A stretch of 64,000 bases of DNA from positions 2,232,001-2,296,000 of the forward strand of contig JAIQDT010000231.1 in NCBI GenBank assembly GCA_021521415.1, read 5' to 3'. Origin of the DNA: Bidens hawaiensis. Its lineage: Eukaryota > Streptophyta > Magnoliopsida > Asterales > Asteraceae. The notes beneath the pieces are model-generated. The model was given only the letters and a program-made list of their open reading frames with translations. It ran no database searches and was not told the origin of the DNA. The position numbers were made by a program, and so were the translations under genes. Positions 31,023-42,603 of the stretch are shown piece after piece. The stretch's first letter is position 1; every line of letters starts with the position of its first letter.

Positions 31023-31688
31023 GCACACCCTTAAAGCCCACCATGTCAATGACATATAATGTTGGTTGGATTGTAAATAACTATGGTTGAATCAATGGCA
31101 TTAATAGGTCAACTCGTTTATAAGCCAAAACCATTTACCCAACTCGATTAATATTTGTGTCGTGTCATACATGGTCCCTTGATAAATTATAAACGCCGTG
31201 TAGAACGCGAGTATAAATAGATTGCCTTAGAGCATTCTTATCCGGTTCCCTAAATTTTTGTGAAGGGACTTTGTAAATTATAGGGTGAGGTTTTGAGTGG
31301 TTGTGAGTGTAAATTATAGGGTGGAGAGAGAAAATATAGTGATTTTTTTGCAAATTTGAAAAAAAAAGGTAGTGATTTTTTGTTAATTATAAGGTGGAGT
31401 GAGAAAACTATAATGATTAAAGTATAAAAAAATATTATTTAATTAAACAAAAGAGAGAAATGTAGTGTTTGTGTAATTATAGAGATGGTGAAAGAAAACC
31501 GGATAAGAGTGCTCTTATTTATTTACATTTGTTGGATACATTTTGTAAAAGAAGAAAAGAAATGATTTAAACTTTCACAATAAAGTCCTATACTTGTTAA
31601 ATACAAAATGTGTATTTTAGGTATATAAAAAACCATGTAACAAATTTTTTAGTTTCCTAAATTTAAACCGTCTACAGATACACATCTA

Positions 31689-32484
31689 TCTATACTATTA
31701 AAGCAAAACATATTTTTCATATGTATTTTAACTAGGTTATTCACATTAGATGCCAAATAATAATTTCTATAAATAAATTATCCACCTAATAAATAATTTA
31801 ATTTTAAATATTAACTCTTAAGTTTGAAAAAGTTTCAAAATAATTGGTTAGAATAACCATTTATTGAGTAATAAAGACAATTAATTGTTTTTATTGTTAT
31901 TTTTTAAAATTTAGAGACTTTGTTATTCTATTTTCTCGATTTTGAAAAATTATTTATGAATGTTTGGACTGAGTGTATGCATGCTTAGATTGAAATGGTG
32001 GTTTAAGTCATGAGTTTTTGATTTTATTGTTGCTTTATTAAACGTTTTAATAAAAATTATAATGGTTATATCTCATTGTTATATTCATATTTGAGCATTT
32101 TTTATGTTGTGTACTTATATGCTTTATAATTTTATTAAAAATAGTTTCTATAACACAAAACTTATGTTACAACTTACAAAATCTACATGTTGACGCTTCA
32201 TAGTTTACAACATATGACTTCAGTAGATGATGAAGCTTTAATTAATATGCTCTTTTTTGTTTCATGGTACAAATTAGAAATATGTGGTATAAGTTAGAAA
32301 TATATTTTAAATTATCATTTTTCTTGATTTTTCTCTGCATGTTGAATTCTTTTAATTAAAACAATGATACCTTATATTAATAAAGTTAGGTTATCTGACG
32401 TTTACAATTCATTAAAATATATATAACACGCGCGCACACACACATATATTTTTTCATCCGTGTATAGCGCGAGATCTAACGTAG
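31689..32484 (+). mobile_element. Probable non-autonomous Helitron in intron 1
   Basis: It starts A|TCTATACTATTAAAGC, the common plant Helitron 5' end. A weak GC hairpin (CCGTGTATAGCGCGAG) precedes a possible decayed CTRR terminus (GTAG|T) at 32481-32485. It is AT-rich with no ORF. Confidence 0.45.
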
Positions 32485-32850
32485 TGTATGTAATATAATA
32501 GGTTGCACATGTGTAGCATGTACACATAAACAATATTTATTCACGTTTTTATTATTTTTCAATCTCAATAAAACGAATAAAATTTGCATTCCAACTATTT
32601 TCTTATATTTGGAAAAGTTTTAATACTAAAAAATATATAATTTATTTCACGTTTTATGTATTTATAAAAAAGAAATTATATTTTACCTAAAACTCTCTCT
32701 CTCTCTCTCACTTCACAAGCTAGATACATGTATCTCGTGAATTAAATATAGTTTTCAGATTAATAACACGTAACAGAACAAGTTTTTGTATATTTTGGGA
32801 TATTATCCTTATTGTATTTGACAAAGATATCGCTACTAAAAAGTTAGGCT

Positions 32851-33066
32851 AAAACAACTTTTATTTTACAAAAAAAGTTACATTAGGTGAAGTTGCATTA
32901 GACCTAATGCAACCTTTTTGTTAGATAATGCAACTGTTTTTTCAAATGCAACATTTTAAAAAGGTTGCATTTGAAAGAAATGGTTGCGTTATCTGATAGA
33001 AAGGTTGCATTAGGTCTAATGCAAATTCACCTGCTGCTGCTTTTTTTGTAAAATAAAGGTTAGTTG
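32851..33066. mobile_element. Foldback MITE in intron 1
   Basis: Two ~100-bp arms are near-perfect reverse complements: TTGCATTAGACCTAATGCAA on the left and TTGCATTAGGTCTAATGCAA on the right, ending TTTATTTTACA / TGTAAAATAAA. The loop is very short. Each arm itself contains a small palindrome. Confidence 0.8.
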
Positions 33067-33180
33067 ATGCTTGATAGTATTCAAACCAAGGTTATATTGG
33101 ACCTATACTTACAAATAATATGTATCTTAGTATCTTACCCCTTTATTCTCTTGGATATTCATATTTTGCTTCTTTTTTAG

Positions 33181-33330
33181 TTACACATGTTGATAACTCA
33201 TTTGAGGCTATAAGATCGCTATCTGAAAACAAGAGTGAATATGACCTTCTTCTGGTAAGCCATGATATGAGCAATGTTGATTTTCGAACACTTCTTAGAC
33301 AAACAAAGGATATGGATCTGCTATCCATGG
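33181..33330 (+). CDS. Response-regulator-like gene, exon 2
   Basis: Acceptor TTTTTTAG|TT and donor ATGG|GTGAGT. It encodes the receiver middle: VDNSFEAIRSLSENKSEYDL and LLVSHDMSNVDFRTLL. In true receivers the residue at S of VSHD is the phosphorylated Asp; here it is Ser. Confidence 0.8.
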
Positions 33331-33442
33331 GTGAGTTTTATATATAGCACGCTTTGCTTACTTTTTTCTTATGACTTAATTAACGTGGGTTGAAAAACTT
33401 CTAACGCTTTCGCTATGCATATATAAATTGTTGCATCAAAAG

Positions 33443-33820
33443 TGATGTCTGATCAAGAGGATGATGCATTTCTACTAGAAGCTATAAAGAGTGGTGCTTT
33501 TCTTGTCCTCAAAACACCAATTACTATGGATGCATTAGGATATGTATGTCAAGACATAATCCGTGAAAGAATGTGTATGCGTGGAAAACGTGTACACAAG
33601 AACATGACTCATAACGATGAGACACTAGAAATAGAGTCAAGGAAAAAACATTCTAGCAGTAAACGGAAATTAGATATAAGTGAACAAATGAATCAATCCA
33701 GCCAAAGTAACTCGGAATCATCTGATAACGGCAATCCTAGTATTAAGAAGAGAAGTCACGTTGTGTGGACAACAGAACTTTGTACGAACTTTGATAATGC
33801 TCTCAAGCAGCTTGGAGAAG
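33443..33820 (+). CDS. Response-regulator-like gene, exon 3
   Basis: Acceptor AAAAG|TG and donor GAAG|GTAGTA. It ends the receiver (MSDQEDDAFLLEAIKSGAF, LVLKTP with conserved Lys). A basic/Ser-rich linker and the first half of the GARP domain (KKRSHVVWTTELCTNFDNAL) follow. Confidence 0.85.
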
Positions 33821-33920
33821 GTAGTACGAATTCACCCGTTACAATTTTCTTTTTGTAACGGTCTTACTATTTTTGTCTCATAAAACATAAATTACTTAAA
33901 GTTTAGTGTTTTGGTATTAG

Positions 33921-33997
33921 GAGGTCTTCCAGCACAAAAACATAGGCTAATGAATGTCCCTAGTCTTACCATAAGGCAAGTTTCGAGTCGTCTTCAG
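33921..33997 (+). CDS. Response-regulator-like gene, exon 4 (GARP helix 3)
   Basis: Acceptor TATTAG|GA, donor CTTCAG|GTTAGT, phase 1 to 0. It encodes LMNVPSLTIRQVSSRLQ, equivalent to the DNA-contacting LMNVPGLTRENVASHLQ-type helix of type-B ARRs. The usual PKKI before it is changed to AQKH. Confidence 0.85.
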
Positions 33998-34699
33998 GTT
34001 AGTTTTCTATACTTATTGTTAAAATACTTGACTTACATCACATTTTATGTCATGGTTGTTTCTTTGCTTGAACCTTTTGTTTTTGTGTTACATTTGGGGT
34101 GTTTTGTTCTTTCACAAATGTTGTTGGTTGCGCATTTGGGGTAATTTTTTCACCTTTCATAAATGAGATTCCATTTCCTAAATATTTAGCAATCCTAACA
34201 TCAACAGTAAATGTTCAACATGTTTCTTCTCAAATCCTAAATAGATTAACTGTTAATCAACCCCTAAATGCAGAAGTATATTCTTTTGGTTTTGTTAGCT
34301 GGAGTATACAAAAAACCTGTATTATTCCGGATGGAATTGGGCGGGATGGGTAAACACAGCAATTTCGTGTGAATTGTGAATGGGCAGTAGGAAGTATAAC
34401 ACAAAGTAAATTCATTTACAAAGTATGATACGTATGTGTATGTACAACTGAATAATGTTTGACATCTGCACCTTATTTATATGCGACAAAAAGGTGTCTT
34501 AATGAATGCGACATTTCACAAATCATTACACATTAACCGTTTTCCGTCTAGACTCTAATGACCGGTATCTCAACCCTAATTAACATTTAGAATCTTGACC
34601 ATGCAAATACTAAATATGACCTAGTACATAATAACTATACTAAACACTGTTAACGTTAAGATTTAAATATTTAGTTGTTGCACAATATTGTAGATGTTG

Positions 34700-37600
34700 A
34701 AAGAGATCATCATTGTGTGATCTTTGACTTCCCTTGTGGCAATTACATATAATACCATAATATAGGGAATAAGCAAAACAATCTAGTCACCATACAAGGA
34801 AACATAAATCACCTTAACAAATATAAAGATATACCAAATAATTATATAATAATACATTCCAATACGCCCCCGCACTTCGAGCGGGATCTTGTCCGACGCA
34901 CAAACTGGTCCGAAAAGGTTAAAACATGTCACTCGGTAATCCTTTGGTGAATATGTCGACGTACTAATATGGAGCCGGAATATGAAGACCTCGAACATTG
35001 CCAAGACGAAGTTTTTCTCGGACAAAGTGGATGCTGATTTCGATGTGTTTCGTGCGTTGATGCTGCACCGTGTTACCAGATAAGTACACCACAGATGTAT
35101 AATCACAATAGACTATTGTCGCTTGGGTCATTGGAACATGAAGCTCCAATAACGCGGTTTCGTCAACCGCGTTAGCTACTCCTCAGTATTCCGCCTCGAC
35201 ACTTGAACGAGATATAGTGGGTTAGCGTTTGGATGACCATGAAACAAGGTTGTTCCCCAAATGTACTATGTTGAATGTCACAAATCGGGGCACCCTCCCC
35301 AATTCGTTTCTGAATATGCAGTCATGGATGTAGAGGCAGAAGGCCTAAGTTATAACCCATAGTTTTTTGTTTTGCGAAGATAACATAATATTCTTTGCAT
35401 GAATGCCAAATGTGGTTTCCCCAACGTGCATAAATAACCATATCTACTGAACCGCATATGCGATATTGAGATGAGTGAATGTGAGGTATTGCAGGGCTCC
35501 TGTGAGACTACGATAATGAGACCCATCCTCAAGTAATGGTCCGTCTTCAGCCCCAATTTTTGCACCCGTGTCGACGGGAGTAGCGCAGGGTTACATGTGG
35601 AAATGGAGGCCCTTTCAAGAATGTCCATGTCATATTACGATTGCGATAAAAATAAGCCGTTTCGGTCGCGGGTCACGGTAAGTGATGCAAGGGCCCTAAA
35701 TCTTTCATCGCGAATTCCCGGGAGAGCGACCAAATAATGTTGTTAAGAAGGATGGTTGAGGAAGCTGTTAGGACGATGCCATCAACATATAGGAGTAGAT
35801 ATGCCACATCGTTTCTTTGCCAATAAATAATTAACGAGTTATCATAACAACTCCCTTTAAAACCTTTGCTAATAATAAACTAAGAAAACCGATCTAACCA
35901 TGCCCACAAAGCCTGTTTAAGACCGTATAGAGATCGACGTAGTTTGCATACAAACTTTGGTGCATTCAGGTCCACAAAGCTAGCAGGTTGGTGCATGTAA
36001 ACAGTCATGGTGAGATTACCGTGTAAAAAACACATTCTTTACTTCCAGTTGATGAATCGGCCAAGACCAAAGCAACCCAAGTGAAAGAATCGGTGCGTAT
36101 CGTGGCCGGTTTAACAACCAACTAAACGTTTCATCATAATCGCTGCCCAACGTTTGAAATTTACCGTTAACAACCAAACGGCCTTTACACCGTTCCAAAG
36201 ATCCATCAGGATTAAACTTATGACGGAATAACCACATGCAACGAATTACGGGGTTGGTTAGCCGGGTAAGGCATCAAGTCCCATGTACCCTTATCTTTTA
36301 ACGCTTTAAACTCGTCTATCATGGCCAATTTCAAGTTTGGATCGGATAACGCTTTCTGGTAAGTAGTGGGTATGGGGAAATCGGGTTATTGGAATGTGTG
36401 GCGTGAAGATTATATTTTGGATTTGGTTTTGTGATCCCGAATTTGGCTCTAGTTTGATGGTGTGGGAACTTGTGGGAGGTGAAATGGGTTCAGCTTGGTG
36501 TGGAGAGGTGGAAGCAATAGGTTGTTGAAGATCAGTGTTGGCCGAGGCATATGATGAAGGTGTAGGAGGGTTATCGGTTTGGGTTGGATGTGAAGGTAAT
36601 GAACTAATGATTGGGTATGTGAGGTAGGAATGATATGATTGGTGGAAGGAGTTGTGGGTTGGTCATGTGGGGTGACAGCGGAGTAGCTGGGAAAGGCAAT
36701 TGGATGGATAAAAGATTCTTCATCTAGGAAATTATAATGATTATCCGTGGGTTTGTTGAAAGGGAATGAAAAATCGTCAAAGACGACGTGCCGAGATATG
36801 TGATCCCGTCTAGTAAGAGGATTGAGACATCGGTATCTGCAAAAATCTGAGAGATGGACGAGAAATATGCATCGGATGGATCAAGGAAAGAGTTTATGCG
36901 GTATAGTTGGAGAGAGGTTAAGATAACATGCACAACCAAAAACTCATATATGATCTTAATTGAGGCGGTGATTGCATAAGGCATAGGTGGGGGGGGGGGG
37001 TAAGGTAATTAACTCTTTAAGTTGGAAGAATATTATGTAGATAAATGGCGTTGTGAAGGGCTTTGACCCAAAATGAGGGTGATAGGTGTGTATGCATAAG
37101 AAGTGGTCTAATGATGTCATTAAGGCGTTGAATCATACATTTGGCGTGACCATTTTACGAGGAAGTTTGAGGACATGAGAAACGAAAAATGAGTCATGTG
37201 CGAAAGTGAAATTATGAAAACCTCAATTATCAAATTCGCCACCCAAATCACATTGAAATGTTTAATTGCATACATTAAAATTGGGTTTGAACAAACTTAT
37301 AAAATTTTGTAAAGTTTGCAAATGCTTTAGATTTAAATTTAAGAGGATAAATCCAAACATAGTTTGTAAAATTATCAATAATTACCATGTAATATTTGTA
37401 GCCAAAATTACTAAGAACATGGGAGGTCCATAAATCACGATGAACAACATCAAATGGTGCAACCGATATAGATCGAGATTCAATAAAAGATAAACGTTTA
37501 CTGTTTGAAACTTGACATTAATGACAAACATTGAATTATCCTTATTACAAGAAATAAAAGATCGACTAGAAAGTAAATATAAGATAGGATGTCCCAGGTG

Positions 37601-40237
37601 TCCAAGACGGTTGTGCCAATTGTTGGTAGTGGTGATGAGTAAGAAATTTGCGGAAGCCATAGTAGGTTTGGTGAATGGGTAGAGGTCCCGCGTGCTGTAA
37701 TGGTGCAAAAAATCTTTCCAGTTGTAAGGTCCTTCAAAGAAAAATCATACAGGCCAAATTCAATAGATACAGGATTTCACGACTAAATTTACGAACAACA
37801 ATTAGATCTTTCATAAAATGAGGTGCGAGAAGTATATTATTTAAGTGAACGGTTTTATTTGGAAGGCGGTAGGTGGAATTACCCGATTTGGGAATAGGTA
37901 GAGATTGGCCATTACCTACGAGTCTATTACCTTTAAAGGGAACAGTAGATGGGAATTGGGTTTTACCTACATTAGATGTGAGATGGGAGGTTGCACTGAA
38001 TTCCATTTGCCAAGGTGTGTCGATTTGGTTTATTTGCATGGCCTGAAGCACAGCTCCGAGCTCAGTAGGACAAAGAAGGTTCGACCCGGGTGTAGACCCA
38101 TACCCGTGAAGTGCCATATTAGCCTGCTTCGGTTGGGCTTGAAAGCTCGATGACATATTTGGAGTAGCCAGTGGTTTATTATTCCAAGGGGAACCCCAAT
38201 TTGGTTGGGCTGGGTGTGGGCATGGTGAAGGCCCATTCCATCTATGCTGAGTTGGTCCATTCTAATTAGTCCACCCCGAAGGACCTGCCCCCCAATTTCT
38301 GTTTCCAATATCCATTATTCCAACCAAGGCCATATTGTTGTTGTTGATTACATCTATAGGACCCACGGCTAAAAGAGCCACGGCCATCGCCCCTGCCACG
38401 ATCCCTGCCTTGTCCCCGATATTGATTGGTTGGATTTTATGTGCAGGATTGATGTTGGGTCGGAGTCTGAGTGGGTGGTGTTGAAGCTGGCGGAGTGGCT
38501 TGGGCTAGTGCGGCCAGGGAGGTTGAGATGGGTAGGCTTGGGCTTGCGCTAGCAACCTTAATTGTTCGAATCCTATTTGATTACGACCATGCTCCCATGT
38601 GGCCGGACCTTGGTTGACGATGGCGGTGGTGACGTTATATTGTCGTGGAAGGACCTGCATCATTTAAAGAACAAGTCTTGACTCGTCCACAAGTCTTTCA
38701 ACATCTTCCAATTGGTTAGCCAAATCTTTCAACTGCTGGAAATAATCGTCCAATAACGAGCTTGCGGCGAGGGTGAGATTGGTGAACTTGTGTTCAAGGA
38801 GTTGTGCACGAGCTGCCATATTGTTGAGAAATACGTCTCGGATTTTATCCCATGCCTTTTGGGCGGTTGAACCGGCTTCAAGAACCTGGGACAAGATTTT
38901 CATAGATATTGTCCTGTAAATCTATTGTAAAACAATGGAATCAATCTCGGCCCAAGACTCAAAAGTCTCATCGGTCAAATTTGGCCGGAGGCGGTGTCTC
39001 ATCGATGTGATGCGAGACTTTGTAACTTTGCCATGGAGTTTACATAGGCTGGTTAAGGGGCTGTTTGGTAGGGTATGAATCTGACCCATTAAAAGGTAAA
39101 CATCTGAATCGGCCAGATTCAGACCGTTTGGCTTTACCATTGGGTCTGATTCGCTCAGATATTTAGCATCTAAATGGTTCAGCTTGAAATGGATGCTGAA
39201 TGGAATCAAGACCAAATTACCCTCCCTAGTAGTCACATACCTTTCTCCTTCGGGTCTGCTAGTGTTCAACAAACACCACCACCATGGATAAGAGACATGA
39301 ACGACATCTGAAAACTCCTCGGCTGTAGCGGTTTCGCCAAGGTCTACCATGCCGGAGACATCTTCACCAGCCAAATAGCCACAAATCTTGAACGGAATCA
39401 CGTCGCGATTTGAACGACGGTTCGGCTTTAAACGGAGATGGAGATGAAAATTTGAAGACGGTGAAATTAGGTTTAAATTGGGGAAGAAGGAAGAAGACGA
39501 CGACAGGGCATACAGAGAGTTTATATTACTTTTATTTTTATATTACTATAGATTTTAATTTTCTTATAGTGAACTAAAAAATATACTTAAAATTTTTTCA
39601 TTAATGAATATAAATCTAAAAAATATACTTATAATTTTTTTTCATTAATGGATAAAAATCAAGTTTAAAATCTTTTAGATCTTCTAGGAGAGATTAATAC
39701 TAAACCTACGTAAAAGGGTAAAATAGTAAATGTGTACAGTTATTCAGATGCCTAACCAAACAGATACATTTCATTCAGCTCTTACTGGTTCAGACCATCT
39801 TACCCATTCATATCTCTTACTCATTCAACACTTAATAATTCAGAGGTTTGCCAAACAGCCCTTAAGGCTGAATAAGTGACTTCTTCGCCACCCAAGATAC
39901 AGATTTTTTATTGTATGTTTGTAACAGAATAAACAAGGTGAAGGGTTTTGTTATCAGGTTTGGGTGATGTATCTCCAGTGTCGCCTGCCATGATGAATTA
40001 GTGGCAATAAGCACATAGGGAAAAAATAAAGGCTGAAAAGAAGAAATAAAGAAAATGGTGGCTAGGGTTGGATGAGGCATCATCATTTTGTCGTCTTTGA
40101 CTTCCCTTGTGTCAATAACATATAATTTCCATACTATAAGGAATAGTCAAAACAATTAGCCACTATACAATGAAACCTATATCACCTTAGCAAATATAAA
40201 AACATACCAAACATATATACAATAATACTTTCTAATA
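34700..40237 (-). mobile_element. Decayed Ty1/copia element in intron 4, antisense to the gene
   Basis: Minus-strand remnants in copia order: gag start (ATG at 39991, MAGDTGDTSPKPDNK), gag UBN2-like part (38664-38903, AWDKIRDVFLNNMAARAQLL), protease region (about 37740-38000), integrase finger (NWHNRLGHLGHP, near 37660), RT (36016-36237 and 35350-35628) and RNase H end (34964-35149). Many stops and shifts are present. Putative LTR ends match between 34864 leftward and 40237 leftward (TATTGG/TATTAG then AATGTATTATT/AAGTATTATT), giving LTRs of only ~165 bp. The outer end of the left LTR and a TSD were not found. A MITE is nested in gag. Confidence 0.75.
39058..39861. mobile_element. 804-bp TIR element nested in the copia gag
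   Basis: It starts GGGCTGTTTGGTA, ends TTTGCCAAACAGCCC and has TTAAG on both sides (39053-39057, 39862-39866) as likely duplication. The termini fit PIF/Harbinger- or hAT-type MITEs. The left half contains a GC-richer, gene-like segment (minus strand, about 39100-39500) with an ORF including FKICGYLAGEDVSGMVDLGE, which may be captured host sequence. Confidence 0.75.
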
Positions 40238-40545
40238 AGTGTAGATATTGTCCTATTCTTTAAATCTATAAATCTATCTAGTGTCGGACAAACTTTTTTT
40301 AGGGTTATAATAGCACCCATCCCACATCTGCCTATGTACCTACTCTGCAATCCCACATCTGCTTTTATGTGGTAGAAATTTATTTTTCTTAGATGCCAAA
40401 CATGGAATTTTATAAATTTATTAGAAGTTGTCTAAGAAGAAATAACAAATAATGTGACGGTCATGTATTAATTTCTTGAATACTAACTTATTGATTTCTT
40501 TGTTGCTTTATTCATTTTGACTTAAATTGTCTATCATTTAACTAG

Positions 40546-41052
40546 AAACATAGGAAAGTGGTAAGCAAATCTAAAGAAAAAACAGCACCGGTAGCAAAAC
40601 AAGTTAACGAAAGAAGGTATGGACGCATGCCGCGTATAGAAGCATTTGACAGTGATCAACAAGGTGGCGGTGATGCGATTGGTATTAACCTTTCTGCCAA
40701 TGGACATGGGGCAGAAGTGAATAGCACGCTTAGCCAGACTACTAGAACTTCATCATTAATGCGTGAAACTAGTCGGAAAAACATTTCACAACCTGAAGAA
40801 TGTACCCCGTTCACATGTGAAAATGGTTTAGATGCAAATCAGCAAGCAGGCTTTTGTAGAGAAATTACTACAACAACTGAATTTCAGCAAGGAATATCTG
40901 GTATACATGATCCTGGGCAAGGTGAAGATTTTTCGTCAGACCAAACACAAGCATATGATGATTTTCTAATATATTCGGATGGTAACGGTCCACACCATGA
41001 TTTGATGCTTGAATATTTCTCTCTTGGTGACCAACATGTGTCGAAGAATAAG
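40546..41052 (+). CDS. Response-regulator-like gene, exon 5
   Basis: Acceptor AACTAG|AAACATAGG and donor AATAAG|GTTCGT, phase 0 at both ends. It begins KHRKVVSK, the end of the GARP domain (KYR in most type-B proteins). The rest is a Gln/Asn/Ser-rich C-terminal tail with acidic patches, plausible as an activation region. Confidence 0.75.
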
Positions 41053-41159
41053 GTTCGTTTTTTGCAAGAACATTTATTTTAGTTGAATACATTACATAGC
41101 TACTTTAATCATTCTGCGTTATGAGGATTCACTTATAATCTAAATGCTACCTATGACAG

Positions 41160-41189
41160 GATAATATGGTGCACAAGAAGCATATGTAA
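41160..41189 (+). CDS. Response-regulator-like gene, last exon
   Basis: Acceptor GACAG|GATAAT and ten codons to TAA. The downstream paralogue has the same arrangement (AATAAG|GTTAG, then GACAG|GAT...TAA), which supports this small exon. Confidence 0.65.
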   Translation, partial: DNMVHKKHM

Positions 41190-42405
41190 AAGTAGAATCA
41201 TGCTAGGAGATTGTGGAAAAACAAGTCCTGGCAGACCAAATGCTATGTTTGATAGTTTGTTCTATAGTTTGGTGGTTACAGTACCATTAGTCCTTGTGAC
41301 TAATGAAGATTTGATGATTGCCTTTCAATTATATAGTCTTTTTTAAAAAATAAAATCTATTGAAGCTTCAATCTGATAATAAAGAACGATATTTCATGAT
41401 TTTAACAACAAAAATAAGAATAATAATTAAGTGAAACTAACTCCTGGTATGATAAAGCACTTCATTGAAAGAAGTTAGTGCTCTTGGCTCACCACTTTAA
41501 AACACACTCTACAAAACAAGGGTAGCATGTTTGAAACCTCTGACTAGCGCTTTTTCTAATGTTTTGAAAAATTCCTCCAGCTTAATAAGTAAAATAGCAT
41601 TGCGTAAGTATCCATTCTGCAACTGACACATCAAGCACAATGTTTCGTTATAAAAATGTTTTGATAACGAAATATCTTATTTAAAATTTTCTATTAAACG
41701 CTTGTTATAAAAATAAATACGTTTAAATGCTTTCATTAAATCACTTACCGTTAAATTGAAGATAACAATGCTGATATTGTTACCGTTTACTAATGTTGTT
41801 TGCTTTTTAGTTACCGATTGCCTCAAAGTTAACTGCTACTACTTTGACTTACTATTTAAGCCACAACTATACTACCACGTTTACGTAACTATTTTAGCCT
41901 CGTATTTATAAGCTAATAAGATCAAAACTGATCCGCGACCATGGTTCATGCGATTTTGATTATATTACTCAATATTTGGCCGTTTCTCGATGTTTAATAT
42001 TGATTATGATTTGTTGATATTACATAATCGTTTATTTAGCTTGATATTAGGCTTAAACAAAGCAAAACAGATCGAGGTGGGGGGGGGGGTTGCTGTTGAC
42101 GGGGAAGAAGAGAAAAAAAAAAGAAAAAAAAATAGTTTTTCAAACATATTTGCAAATTAGTCCTTGGTCTTATGCTAATGTGCAGATTTGATAAGAACCA
42201 CAATGTAAGGTTAAAAGTGCCAATACTCGATTCTATTATGCGTAAGAACATAATAAAACAAACCGAAAGACATAATAAATACCTTGACGTTTTTAATAAA
42301 TATGTAGATCCGATTACATGACGGGTAATAAAGCAAATACATTTATTGAAACGAAAATGACGAATGTCATAGCTTTCCCAAATTTTAGGAAATTTCGTCC
42401 CGAAA
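41190..42405. other. 3' flank of the gene, no further gene seen
   Basis: It probably contains the 3' UTR. A G10 run and an A-rich tract lie near 42077-42130. The right part may be the 3' LTR side of the antisense gypsy remnant that follows, but no LTR pair is visible. Confidence 0.4.
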
Positions 42406-42603
42406 TTAAGAATTAACATCCGTAGCAAAAAGATGCGGATACTTGACCAAAGGGAATTCTGTACCGCGCTTAGATTTCCAACGAACATTGACCAAAAGGA
42501 TTCGGCTACGCTTGGTTTCCTTATCTATTCGATCTATTATTTCCACCGGTCTCTCAACGAAGTGCATTGTCTTATCGATACGCATTTGTAAGGCAATTAA
42601 CAA
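42406..42603 (-). pseudogene. Ty3/gypsy (Tekay/Del-type chromovirus) integrase C-terminal remnant
   Basis: The minus-strand ORF contains MHFVERPVEIIDRIDKETKR, SRILLVNVRWKSKRGTEF and YPHLF. This is the well-known end of chromovirus pol (HFVEEPVEI..., VKVRWNSRRGPEFTWE type). Downstream on the same strand TTTCGGGACGAAATTT also fits that family's pol end. Nothing else of the element remains recognisable. Confidence 0.75.

Larger units (their letters stand above)
17576..41189 (+). pseudogene. Type-B-like (pseudo) response regulator gene, exon 1 split by a Tat retrotransposon
   Basis: Six exons can be placed with GT-AG introns and consistent phases: 17576-17652 plus 29928-29965 (one exon interrupted by the Tat element), 33181-33330, 33443-33820, 33921-33997, 40546-41052 and 41160-41189. 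The coding length without the insertion is 1257 nt (418 aa plus stop), a multiple of three with no stop. The first ~115 residues are receiver-like (INVLVVDHKSD, YDLLLVSHDMSNVD, GAFLVLKTP), with the conserved Lys but Ser at the phospho-acceptor Asp position. A GARP/Myb B-motif follows (KKRSHVVWTTEL, LMNVPSLTIRQVSSRLQ, KHRK), split between exons as in type-B ARR genes. The product would be a nuclear transcription factor of cytokinin-type signalling, possibly phosphorylation-independent. The Tat insertion in coding sequence should abolish it on this allele. Confidence 0.85.

Noticed and set aside
36971..37000. G12 run and other G tracts (42077, 51925) as G-quadruplex elements
   Set aside because: They are isolated homopolymers in decayed elements, better explained as slippage.
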